DNA from: Lingula anatina
Lineage: Eukaryota; Brachiopoda; Lingulata; Lingulida; Lingulidae
Direction of reading: 5' to 3'
Assembly (NCBI RefSeq): GCF_001039355.2
Contig: NW_019775391.1
Location: forward strand, 1,071,720 to 1,135,719
Length of the DNA stretch: 64,000 bases
Part shown: piece by piece, positions 43,401 to 64,000 of the stretch
How the letters are laid out: every line of letters starts with the position of its first letter
Position numbering within the stretch: position 1 is the first letter of the stretch
Program-made: the position numbers and the translations under genes
The notes under the pieces: generated by a model
The model's database searches: none
Told to the model about the DNA's origin: nothing
What the model saw: the letters and a program-made list of their open reading frames with translations, nothing else

Positions 43401-45134
43401 TTCAGCCGGGGAAAGTTTTTGGTTTCCAGCATCTGAGCTGCTAAATTTTTACTCCTTTCTGGGTCATTTTCCCTCATTATAAGTGCTTTAACTAAGTAGT
43501 CTGGGTCACAGTCTGGAAAAATTGCTTTTAATTCTTCTACCTCTATTTCAAGCCGAGTCTTTGGAGTATAATCAAAGACTGCTGGTGTATTATGACTTTT
43601 GTCTTCAGTACAATGATTAGTGCCTTTATCCTCACCTGAAGCTGTCCTTACATCATGCAGCATTTCAAAACTTTCTTCTGAATTTTGACTGCTCAATGGA
43701 GTAAGTTTCACATTTGTTCCTTCTTCATCTTGACTTCCACCCTGCATTCTCAAGAATTCTTCTGCTACAACCTGTATCCTGTTTGGATTTTGATGGTGGG
43801 CCTCCAAGTATGCATAGATTTCATTTCTGTCTTTGTCAGGGAACATGCGGGCAAGAAACTGCATGTCTGTGTATATGGGGTCATTATCAAATGTGACCTT
43901 CTCTTCTGCATGTCGACTCTTGCTGTTGCTTTCATTATTATCAACTGGGATCACCACTGACTGATTTTCAGAGTTACTAGTTTTTCTTGACTTAAGTTCA
44001 TCAATGACATCTTTAGTTCTAGTATTAATATTGTTTTTCTCTTCTAGCAGCATAAAAATTTCATTAGGATCAACATTAGGGAACAGTTGGGAGATGTGAC
44101 CAACGTCCTTCATAATATCATCACTCCCTTCATTTTCTTGTTCTTTTGACACTATTTCACTTTTCTCATCTTTTTCTTTATCACGTAGAGTATCAACCAC
44201 AAACTGAACTCTGTTTTCTTTATGCAAATTTCTTTCTAGCAACTCAAACACTATATTTGGATCAACTGTCTTGCCAGGATGAAGTATGTGGATAACCTGC
44301 ACGACTTTATGAACATCCTGCAATAAACAACTCTCTGTATCTTGGGTATCGTCTTTGGTCAAATCTATAAAACCTTCCTCCACCAATTCATTTGTGACAA
44401 TATCAACACGGTGAGGCACTTTCCTATTCTGCTCCAATTTCTCATATATTATCTGTATTTCATCTCCTTTATTGAGTACTGAAGCAATCTGCTGTGCATC
44501 TCTAAAGACTGATGCTTCTTTGAAGATGGAAGGTCTGTCGAGGACTGGTTCACTGGAGACTGGTTTTAATGAATTTGATACTTCCTTTCTTTCAGTTTCT
44601 GTATCGCCTACTCTCCCATTTATAGAACCTGGAATATTGGCATCTGGAATGTCAGCACCTGTAGATGCTGAATCTATCTCATCTTTATCAGAATCAATTG
44701 GAAAATGTGGAGAATACTCTGGACTATAAGACAAAGTATATCTCAATGTCCCTTCAGTTTCCAAAGAACTACTTTCGTTTTCTGGACCTGTATCTTTTTG
44801 GTCAGGTTGAACACTGTTTTTAGAGCTTTCCACTTTATCTGTTGTCTCGTGTATGTGTCTGCTGTTCATAGACAAATCAGTGTTGTCACATCCGTCTTCA
44901 CTATCACTGATACTGTGCAGTCTTCTTGGTTGCCGACTGACAAATTCCTCACTTTCTTCATCACTGCTTATGCTGTGGTAAAAAGCAGTCCTTGCTTTCT
45001 TGTTGTCACCTGACTCAATTGTTCCATTTATTTTTCTCTTTTTCCCTGTGCTACATGTGGGTCTATCATCTTCATTGACTGACTGACTCAATGTCTGACT
45101 TTCCATACTGATCAGGCCACTTTGCAGATACACC
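40310..45134 (-). CDS. RNF216: RNF216/TRIAD3-like RBR E3 ubiquitin ligase, disrupted by a MITE
   Basis: RBR ligases form a thioester on a RING2 cysteine; vertebrate RNF216 targets immune and synaptic proteins (e.g. RIP1, Arc). Exons on the - strand: 45134-43114, 42862-42740, 42501-42066, 41755-41507, 41118-40806, 40455-40310. Met at 45106 has A at -3 and G at +4. Phases fit throughout only if the 168-bp element at 40913-41080 and one 5-bp target copy are discounted: then 3,087 nt, 1,028 residues. As it stands, the frame enters the element and stops at 41004-41006 (971 residues, 26-residue element-derived tail). N-terminal exon: acidic, Ser-rich region, then five CUE-like repeats and the pre-RBR helical block. 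RING1 starts ECGCCYDDEVLFDEM, IBR has SCPFCSFATIM, RING2 has CWKCKKRFYKVEGCNKMTC. The acidic C-terminal exon differs from the proline-rich tail of human RNF216. Confidence 0.9.
40806..41118 (-). CDS. RNF216: RNF216 exon interrupted by a MITE
   Basis: The acceptor ccctcag lies before 41118, the donor gtaag at 40801-40805. Upstream of the element it encodes QCPADTDVFELHR; downstream, in the frame restored by removing 173 bp, it encodes EMEEAGKEAKKKFES and ELKFDPMKFVAEY with no stop. The two halves fit the end of RING2 and the following helix of the family. Intact reading frame on both sides indicates recent insertion. Confidence 0.8.
40913..41080. mobile_element. hAT-like MITE, 168 bp, TSD TCCTG, inside RNF216 coding exon
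   Basis: Termini CAGGGGCGGAT and the inverse ATCCGCCCCTG are typical of hAT-type non-autonomous elements in animals. TCCTG flanks both ends (40908-40912 and 41081-41085), a 5-bp target duplication, shorter than the usual 8 bp of hAT. An internal 'gaccgtcttccg' motif recurs (about 40981, 41036) and appears inverted. No coding capacity. Its insertion adds 173 bp, not a multiple of three, to the host exon. Confidence 0.88.
41507..41755 (-). CDS. RNF216: RNF216 IBR end and RING2 exon
   Basis: A 249-nt exon with donor gtaagt. It encodes RLCKEPNHVPLHCDEV (IBR end), MRTFIENKISEAMLRTC and KKRFYKVEGCNKMTCSCG, MCYVCRKPI (RING2). The cysteine in GCNKMTCSCG is the region of the catalytic thioester cysteine in RBR ligases, and it is present. 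Confidence 0.92.
42066..42501 (-). CDS. RNF216: RNF216 RING1-IBR exon
   Basis: A 436-nt exon that opens with a charged helix (DYLEEQKKAREAKIAEAREK) leading into RING1 (CGCCYDDEV, CADGHLFCQTCV), then the linker and IBR cysteines (VSCPFCSFATIM, FKCLNPECLKESC). All metal-ligand cysteines expected in this part are visible. Confidence 0.93.
42740..42862 (-). CDS. RNF216: RNF216 basic helical exon
   Basis: A 123-nt exon, phase 1/1, encoding RKKRSEKFLKKRRRQEK then SEVDEILIKEMLFVQYEQEI. It connects the N-terminal exon to the RBR and corresponds to the coiled, charged region before RING1 in vertebrate RNF216. Confidence 0.85.
43114..45134 (-). CDS. RNF216: RNF216 large N-terminal exon with five CUE-like repeats
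   Basis: A 2-kb exon; acceptor tttttcccacag lies before 45134, donor gtaagta after 43114, start Met at 45106. After an acidic Ser-rich leader with a KKRK basic patch come five ~45-residue units at about 44509-44375, 44323-44183, 44113-43985, 43876-43745 and 43549-43424. The clearest share DVxxIxxLFPxxDPNEIxxLLE then NRxQxVxDxL, resembling the CUE ubiquitin-binding fold. The last unit leads into FLQMFDDPQTYFYDEA and IVQLMNDFPLMKDPYI, which align with the pre-RBR region of human RNF216. Human RNF216 has, to my knowledge, a single such unit. Confidence 0.88.
45106..45108 (-). promoter_or_regulatory. RNF216: Chosen RNF216 start codon
   Basis: First ATG in the exon frame, context with A at -3 and G at +4. 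The frame is open back to the acceptor at 45135, so an upstream in-frame Met in an unseen 5' exon cannot be excluded. Confidence 0.6.
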
Positions 45135-45765
45135 CTGTGGGAAAAAAATCTGACTTAATCAAATGTCAAAATTATAGTAATAAATATTAACACAAATATA
45201 TCTACTCCAAACTGCTATAAATTGACCATCATTTTTTTTTTGGTAACTCAGTAAAATGTGCTTTAAAAATAAAACTCTGCAGTCTTCCCTTTTTTAAAGG
45301 ACTATAGTCTCAGTGACTAACAGTCAGGGTCACTTAAGGTGGCGGGGTGAGTGAAAACGGGATTCTGAGTAAGGGGGGGGGGTCTAAATATTTTAGATTT
45401 TTATACTTCCGGACTTTCAACAATTACAGTCTTCATTACATGGCCCTATCGCAAATATGAACAAAAAGTCTATTTAAAAAAAGAAATATAAAAAATGACA
45501 ATACCGGACTTGTTTGCTAGTACAGCACTACAGTACAATTGACAATTCGAGACCAAGAGTTCGAAACGACTTGACTCCAAGACAAATGTCATCTAATAGA
45601 AACAGGCTACGCAATTTCAGTCCAGACAGATTACCTTATTTCTTAGCTTTTCATGGCGTTAGGTCTATTTCGGACTTCCTGTCAAGGCGTATGGGCATAA
45701 TAAGTGAGAGACGGGATCATGTAGATGCAGGTTTCGATTTTGACAGACAGTTCTTGCCTCGGCTT

Positions 45766-45826
45766 GTCGACTTCCTGTTTACGTCCCACTTCTCGCGAGA
45801 AGTGGGTCACAAAAACAGGAAGTAAA
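45766..45826. promoter_or_regulatory. Nested palindrome with TCTCGCGAGA, flanked by ETS-like sites
   Basis: A perfect 22-bp palindrome at 45785-45806 has TCTCGCGAGA (45791-45800) at its centre, flanked by inverted ACTTCCTG/CAGGAAGT copies that extend the dyad to about 55 bp. TCTCGCGAGA is a known CpG promoter motif in animals (BANP and Kaiso have been linked to it) and GGAAGT is an ETS core. Position is about 650 bp upstream of the RNF216 coding exon. Promoter role is inference. Confidence 0.5.
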
Positions 45827-46790
45827 CAAACGCACATGGTTTCTTTGACGGCAGTTGTCAAAATCAACGCCTTGGTTTAACTTTAAAGGGCCTTACTCTA
45901 GCTACCATATAAACTTATACTTACCGGCAAGTAGAGTAGAGCCCTACACTAAGGCAATCATAATATACTATCAGTCGGTGAATATGCATATATCCATCCT
46001 GTAAATTGTTGTAAAGTGAAAAACAGATATACAAGAAATCGCGTTTAATTTAATTAATATCAGTTACTTGAACCATTTCTTTCTTTGGCTGTCAAACATA
46101 AACTTAGAGAGTCATGGTTTGGTATATAAAAATTCATATTTGAAGGCATTCTTATTCAGTTAATTAGAGTGTCTGATGTGATGCAATGTCATTTTGATGA
46201 CTTCTTCACTATTTGGATTTCCAGAAAGCCCATTATTTCTAGGCCATTTAAGTGAATGTATCATATTTCCCTATCCATCAAATGAATAACACCAGCTACA
46301 CAATGGAGATAATGCCACATATTATTTGGGATAACTTATTTGTAGATATTCCATCTGCACCAATTAAGAGTGTCAATGATACTACATAGATAATTGAATA
46401 ATAAGGCAATGGACATAATTCACATATAATCAAAGGGGTAATCCCAAAAGTCCTTTATCTTGAAAATAACTGAAGTCTGGTCAACATCCATATTTGTGAT
46501 TACTGTCCATTTAAATAAGCCTTTGTCTACTAATCTAAATGACCACATTGCCGTATGGTATTTTATGTCTCAAGGGACAATGGACAAGATGTTGGCATGA
46601 AAATGACCATTTGGACAAAGAAGTCATAATTATGAAAGCAATGGTATCTAACGCCTCCAGTTTTTTGTCTTTATGATTTTGAAAAATAATTAGACATTGC
46701 TGACCAGTGGTTAAACTAGATAAATTCCCTATGGAAATAACCCTTCTGATATTCCCTTGCTGTGTGATAGGTTATCTTAAATTGAAAATG

Positions 46791-46806
46791 AAAAAAAAAA
46801 AAAAAA

Positions 46807-46837
<31 letters not shown>
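46791..46837. repeat. A-run and (TAA)n microsatellite
   Basis: Eighteen A followed by about ten TAA units, then another A-run. Confidence 0.9.
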
Positions 46838-48855
46838 GCATTGTTCAAAAGAAAAAATGTGCCAGACAGGTTATTTGCACATTAAGATAATGTTTCATAT
46901 TTTCTTTTGTTTGATTTTTCAATACTTGACTCGAGAAGAACAAGCTTACATAAACTGTCATAACAATATGGAGAAATACACACATTTTACTGTTAAATAT
47001 GTTAAAACAGTGTCACTGTTGGCTGTTACTATTAATTCAAACAAAATGCACATGGGTTTGAATCTTGAAGGAAATCAACAAATTGAAAAAAATCTAGTTA
47101 GATAGTTATTTTTCCAATCCATCTTTAGTTCTAATATAAGGCAACATCATGGTCCTCCTCCCCTTTCCCCTCTATCCTCAGTAGTATAATATGTATGTTA
47201 CAGTTGCTGAAATGTTATGGATATTTAATGGATTCTTTTTGTGAAAAAAAATTCTGGAGGTAGGTGAAATTTTTACTTGTCCAAACCATGCTACCTGGAT
47301 TACAAGATTGTTTTTTTTTTGACAATTTAAACATTTGCAAACTTTCAGTGTTTGTGGCTTTCTCATTGGAATAAACAATGTATTATTCTAAATATCCCAT
47401 TGTGACACAATAAAAATGAAAGGTGGCTAATATCATAATTAGTTTATTTCGATGAAGTGTTTACTTCACTGAAACCACACACACCCAGTAAAAATGAGCC
47501 AAGGCATACATAAATATTTTAACATACATTTATTGTCAAGAAATAAAATGCAGTTCCAATATATTTTGAAGATTGTAAGTTGGCCACAAGTTTTACATAT
47601 GTATCTTTAAATATCACATGCATAACCTGGATAAACATAGATTTACCAAAATAATACTATTTGAATTGAAGATTACACACAAGGGCAAATGCATGAGGAT
47701 TAAATGACATCCTTCAGTATTTAGCAACATCAATATGATGAATTTTTATGTTATTTTCAACAATCAGTAAAATTCAGTACAACCTTTTCTATTTTAATCA
47801 ATATGTTGCCAATGTAATGATACTTTCCACTTATTTACGCATCAACCTGAAATTACACAATTAAGTGACCTTGGGCTCTCTTCATAAAAAGTATGTAGTC
47901 AATTTTGGGCTGAAATTTTTACCTGCCAAGACTGACAAAGTTACATTTCACAAAGAATCTGGACACCACTAACTGCTTTAGGTCTTTTTACTAAGACCTT
48001 TCAGCAAATTGTGATTGCCTTGATTTAAGATGTTACTCTCACTGGTAATAATTCACATAGTGAGGATGATGACAAATTAGATTTGCTGTAGTTAACTTAT
48101 TTTAGTAGTCAAAGCATAGAACAAGAACTTAGAACTTTTTGTGAAATAGGTCCACGTATTGCACTACATAAAATTATGATTATCCCATTGTGTTTGTTGA
48201 GAAATGGCATAATATTCTTCCCAGCTGGGGAAGAAAATTGTAACTTTATAAATTTTCTAAGGGATAAAGCAGATATCAGGAAAAATTTAAGACTACAATT
48301 CTTCTCAGTCTATAAAAGAGACTGTAAGGGCATTATCTTTCATCAGTGCACACAGTGTTTTCTCCGAAATTGCTCTCTCCTTAAAACTAAATTTAGTCTT
48401 CTTAAAATGTCCTTTAATCTTCCAGTCTTTTACACCCGTACTCGCACTTGGGATTCAAAATTTTCTGTCTCATTCCAAAGCCATCTAAAATGCAAATGAA
48501 CTATTTTCATCTGAAAGCACACAGTGCATTAACTTGCAGTCATTCTTATAAACTACATTCAGAATAAATAAATAATGTCTTACTGTATGGTCCTGTATCT
48601 CAGCAACATGATGCCAAGAGCAGTGGTAAGAAAAAAAAACATTATAAAAACACCTGCACAATATTGCAATGTCTTTAACAAAGGTTTACTCATTTTTCTT
48701 ATTTGGTAATGATAGATATCCACACCATAATGTTATTATAGTTAGCTAAAATCTGAGGACAAAAGTGTCTTTATGTGCACCATTCCCATTCTCCTCCCTT
48801 GGAAAACTATAAAGGTGTAATATACACTTTTTATGTAGTTCAATTGATATTCTAG

Positions 48856-51620
48856 CTAACTGGATTTCTTTTTCATGAAAAATTTCCAGTATATGACTCC
48901 TGCTAGAATAGCCAGCTCCACTAGAATTATCACAACTAATATCATCTTGTTTGTCATCACCCTGAAAGAAAACGACATCAGTAAATCAAGAATTCTTCTA
49001 AATAAATAAATCTAATTCTTTATCACCTATAAACCTTTCATATTTTCAAATACACCATAATTGGACTCTGTCTTATATCAATAAAATCATATTCCTGAAA
49101 GAACTTTAAGTCTTTAATAATTATGTCTATAAATAGGTCTTAGGGACTCCTACCTTCTTCCCATACTTTTCAGAATACTTCTACTTTTTGTTAAATTTTG
49201 TTGTGTATCAACAAGCTGTCAAGATAAAAGATATGATGATATTTAAAATTATAAAGAATGGAATCCAAACAAATAAATCATAATGAAAAGCCACAAATTA
49301 TTTTAACGGTAAAATGAATGAGTCCTCCTTCAACAATAAATATGTTTTCTATGTAAAATTTATATTTCTTTCATATAATCAAGGATGTGGGTTACAATAC
49401 AATGTAGCGTGCACCAACCCATTTAATTAATCAACAATATAACACAATTACTCACCCTATCTCTTGTTCGAAGCAAAGCCTCTCTCTGATTGGCTAGCTC
49501 CCCAACAGTATCCTCTGCTATCTGGTCCGTCTCTGCTGCTATCCTGTGTGACCGCGCTATGCTCTCTGTGCCTCTTTGGAGGGATTCAGTGCCTTGTACT
49601 AGCTTGGCCCTCTGGGAGGCAGCCATTGCCTGTTCAACGCAAAGGTTCATATGGATTTTAATATATATGAAACTATGCTTTTGATATACAAGGAAAAAAT
49701 AGATCTAAAACCACATTCAGAAAAAGTTGATCCGCAGATAAAATATGGCCAATCCACTTGAAAACTTGCTGTATAATCCCTAAAAGATACTGAATAGAAT
49801 TCCACAGTAAGCCTTCAAGTGGGTCGGCCATATTTGATCCACAGATCTGTTAGTGTGCATATCAACTTTGGTTGTGAATGCTGCCTTACACTGGACTTAA
49901 CAAGTAATAAAACAATTCTATTCCAACAAAAATAGTCCATCTTTTAACCATAACCAACCTCCAAAATATTTTAATTTTTGTCTAAATAGTTACTTTAAAA
50001 ACTTCATCTAGTAAGAAAACGTGATGCAATTGATTTACATACATCTAATTCATTTCTCCCTCCAAAGTCATCTCTGCTTCCAAAACCACTGGTATTTCTT
50101 TTCTGGAATACAAATTACTTTTTGTTTAATATATAATTATGAGACTACTATAGCAAGATTTAACATTGATAAACATTGGAATTAAATAGAATGTTGGTCA
50201 AATATTTCAATAAAAATCGTCATTTTGTCTGCAGCATGCCCAGATATATACGACACTTTGTAAAGTAAATTCTAGCATACCAGGTCCCTGGATAACTGAT
50301 CGAGGTTTCTCCTGTAGTTCCTCAGCCTTCCCATCATGTCTGTTCTGTATGATATGGGTGCCATCTTGGCCTCCCTTTCCATTTCTTGGAGCTGAAATAA
50401 ATTTTTAGCAAATCATATGAAAAAAAAAAGTTAAATATAATAATGATATCCCTGTACATGTACATGTATATATGTCAGTAATCATTCTGAAATAACTCAG
50501 TTTTTAATTTTAGAGTAAGTTTGCATATATTAAGAAACAATCAATGGAGAATGTTTTTCATTTTTATAAAAACACCAAGTAGCTTTTTTTTTCTTGTTAA
50601 CTGTAATTCAGAATTGTCAAAAATCATATATCTACCAAAAATCCCTAAACAATAAACTTAGTTACAAACCAAAACATTCTCATCTTCAAATCCTCTCTCC
50701 ACTTCACGTATTAACCGTTTTCTTTCCTCTGGAAAGATAAATAAACTAGAGGATCAGAGAGGCGATACCGCCTCCGGATATTGTACCACCAGCTGGAGTA
50801 AGCTCATTCGTATGGAAAACCAAAAAAAAAAAAAAAAAAAGNAGAAAATTTTGGCCCGTTTGACCTTGAAATAGAGGTCAAAAGTCAAATCTCAGGGCAT
50901 ATTTGGAATCTACACATATGACTTTCGGTCAGACTTCTGTAGTAATTTTTCCCATAATTCCTTTGGTTTGGGAGATATTTAGCATTGAATTTTCCAAAAT
51001 TTTGACAAGGGTGCGCTTCAACGAGCGTCACGCCCAGGCCAAAGCACCAACTGAGACAAAAATACCAGGGGGTTCAAGTTGAGATTATATGTGACCTAAA
51101 TCCAAGAGATGGGGACACGGGTCCTTGCGGTCTAGGAGGAGAAGCGGTAACGGTAACTTGTATCCCACGACACCCTGCGGAGCCAACGGAGCCGGCGGAG
51201 CTCACGGAGCCGGCGGAGCTTACGGAGCCGTACGAGACGGGTCGAGACTAAAACCATGAGTACCGCCAGCGTACACGCTGGTGGTACTAATAAAGTATAT
51301 GTTAAGTTGACACTTTTATTTTATTTATTTATTTTAGTGGGGGTGGTATCCAGCATTGAGTCGTTATTAAACATTCAATATGCGTTTAATAGACTGGAAG
51401 CCTACAAGAAAATGCAACAATTAAAATTTCATGAAAACATCACTGTCAAGCCATTGTAAAACTACTGTGAACAGAAAACTAAAGCAAAAATCAAAGGTAA
51501 ACAAGACTCTTGATACATACCTCCTACACTCCGGCCAATTTTCTCTCCTACTTTTAGCCTTAGATCATCATATACTGTTTGAAACTCTTCTTCTGCACGT
51601 TCAAACTTTTCAGAAGACAT
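48856..51620 (-). CDS. VTI1B: Vesicle transport v-SNARE VTI1B (Qb-SNARE)
   Basis: VTI1B is a tail-anchored Qb-SNARE acting in late endosome/lysosome and TGN fusion with syntaxin 7, syntaxin 8 and VAMP8. Seven exons on the - strand: 51620-51521, 50728-50670, 50391-50281, 50102-50043, 49629-49456, 49215-49154, 48961-48856; all boundaries are AG/GT and phases agree, giving 672 nt, 223 residues (human about 232). Start MSSEKFERAEEEFQ with A at -3. N-terminal Habc bundle (about 1-100, with MAPISYRTDMMGRLRNYR); the SNARE motif spans exons 5-6 (GTESLQRGTESIARSHRIA, zero-layer Gln in TDQIAEDT, NLTKSRSILKSMGR); C-terminal membrane anchor MILVVIILVELAILAGVIYW and a short lysine-rich tail, TAG at 48856-48858. 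It shares a 414-bp divergent intergenic region with DYNC1H1. Confidence 0.96.
49456..49629 (-). CDS. VTI1B: VTI1B SNARE-motif exon
   Basis: A 58-codon exon, phase 0/0, containing the core SNARE helix: KLVQGTESLQRGTESIARSH, IAAETDQIAEDTVGELANQ. This is the strongest single piece of evidence for the VTI1 family and for VTI1B rather than VTI1A. Confidence 0.95.
49711..49885. mobile_element. Foldback MITE-like inverted repeat in VTI1B intron
   Basis: Arms around 49721-49772 and 49804-49880 are inverse of each other (aaatatggccaatccacttg against the inverse of caagtgggtcggccatattt; cattcag..aaagttgat against atcaactttggttgtgaatg), with diverged patches. Boundaries are approximate and no clear target duplication was found. 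Confidence 0.6.
50745..51290. repeat. CpG-rich repeat-like island in VTI1B intron 1
   Basis: Base composition changes sharply to CpG-rich in an AT-rich intron. It starts with a hairpin gaggcgataccgcctc, contains an A20 run and a single N at 50842, a GC-rich tandem minisatellite with core gagccggcggag (51175-51232), and ends with a hairpin whose arms are gtaccgccagcg and cgctggtggtac (about 51256-51290). 'taccaccagctgg' near the left end echoes the right hairpin. Probably an inserted interspersed element; family unknown. Confidence 0.5.
50842..50842. other. Single ambiguous base
   Basis: An N just after an A20 run. Unlike the other single Ns, it is not at the edge of a duplicated segment and may simply be a low-quality base. 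Confidence 0.7.
51521..51620 (-). CDS. VTI1B: VTI1B first coding exon
   Basis: Encodes MSSEKFERAEEEFQTVYDDL through GRSVG, phase 1 out, donor gtatgt. The start is chosen because it is the first in-frame Met, has A at -3, and gives an N-terminus aligning with the Habc helix of VTI1B. Confidence 0.92.
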
Positions 51621-52034
51621 TTTTGACAGTATATCTGATCACAGCATTATCACGATGGGATTTTTTAAAGTCACACAGATTTTGTCACATGAGCTGTCTT
51701 CTTAAAAACTCAAATCTGCTCTCCTAATTGTGAAGAGCTTCAATTAATGTTATGACAGCCACATTTATTCACGAACAGACATAGTCTTTTCATTTTGCAC
51801 ACTTCTTTTAAACCAGCTCACCAAAATTTGACTATTAAGATGTTTGATGCGAGCAACGTTAGATTTTTTTGCATTTTTATTATTTTCTGGGTGGAGATTA
51901 TCTTGCAACTCCCCGGATGTCAGCAGACCTCTCGCCATTTTCAGCGGTGATTCCATTGAGTGAGGAAGGCGGTACCGGTGCCCGCTTTCTATTGAAGATC
52001 CTCTGCTTTTGCTGGACTGTCAGCCTCATTCACC
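51621..52034. promoter_or_regulatory. Divergent VTI1B/DYNC1H1 intergenic promoter region
   Basis: Only 414 bp separate the two start codons, in head-to-head orientation. GCCATTTTC at 51934-51942 reads GAAAATGGC on the - strand, a YY1/TISU-like motif usually found at or just after transcription starts. No TATA box is obvious. A 63-codon open frame on the - strand (51956-51765) lies upstream of VTI1B and could be a uORF. Start sites cannot be fixed by sequence. Confidence 0.6.

Positions 52035-64000
<11,966 letters not shown>

Larger units (their letters stand above)
45141..48855. other. Region between RNF216 and VTI1B
   Basis: It probably holds the RNF216 5' end and promoter (palindrome at 45766-45826; a good - strand donor at 45920-45924 that could end a non-coding first exon at 45925) and the VTI1B 3' UTR. 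A-run and (TAA)n lie at 46791-46837. Open frames at 45514-45825, 46857-47105 and 48176-48499 have no recognisable domain and are not called. Confidence 0.6.

Noticed and set aside
43685-43960. Open frames antisense to the RNF216 N-terminal exon
   Set aside because: Shadows of a long, clearly coding - strand exon.
48176-48499. 107-codon + strand open frame between RNF216 and VTI1B
   Set aside because: No recognisable family; lies where the VTI1B 3' UTR is expected on the opposite strand.

Overview
This window is nuclear DNA from a bilaterian animal, most likely a marine invertebrate. All four genes have GT-AG introns, the sequence is AT-rich, and the proteins are clear one-to-one relatives of vertebrate ones. 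I lean towards a mollusc-like or other invertebrate genome because of base composition, introns of roughly 0.1-0.5 kb in the dynein gene and abundant short inverted-repeat elements, but the sequence alone does not settle the phylum. It is a draft assembly of a heterozygous individual: there is one 132-N gap and four single Ns, and three of those single Ns sit at the edge of large near-identical direct repeats.

Layout. Bases 1-8536 hold no recognisable exon: a 2.65-kb sequence is present twice (1-2652 and 3299-6200), separated by a degenerate tandem array. The 3' part of a TRIM9-type RING/B-box ubiquitin ligase gene runs on the + strand from 12766 to 32377; its RING/B-box exon lies outside the window. 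Its first visible exon appears twice, identically, because a ~5-kb segment (8537-13538) is repeated at 13541-19910. The second copy carries an extra 1,359-bp transposon. After TRIM9 come about 6-8 kb of non-coding DNA containing an apparently exact 1,425-bp direct repeat around a single N. An RNF216/TRIAD3-like RBR ubiquitin ligase is on the - strand (45134-40310), then the SNARE VTI1B on the - strand (51620-48856). Cytoplasmic dynein 1 heavy chain (DYNC1H1) starts at 52035 on the + strand in head-to-head orientation with VTI1B, 414 bp apart; its first 27 exons (about 1,352 residues of a ~4,600-residue protein) run off the right edge.

Functionally the neighbourhood holds two ubiquitin ligases, an endosomal/Golgi SNARE and the retrograde microtubule motor. 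No operon-like link is implied; the only plausible shared regulation is the compact divergent VTI1B/DYNC1H1 promoter.

Points most worth following: (1) a 168-bp hAT-like MITE with a 5-bp target duplication inside a coding exon of RNF216, which shifts the frame and truncates the protein; (2) five degenerate CUE-like repeats in the RNF216 N-terminal exon; (3) two TWA-target (Harbinger-like) elements whose exact empty sites are present in the other copy of the same repeat; (4) a candidate 36-nt in-frame microexon in TRIM9; (5) a 22-bp perfect palindrome centred on TCTCGCGAGA near the 5' end of RNF216.
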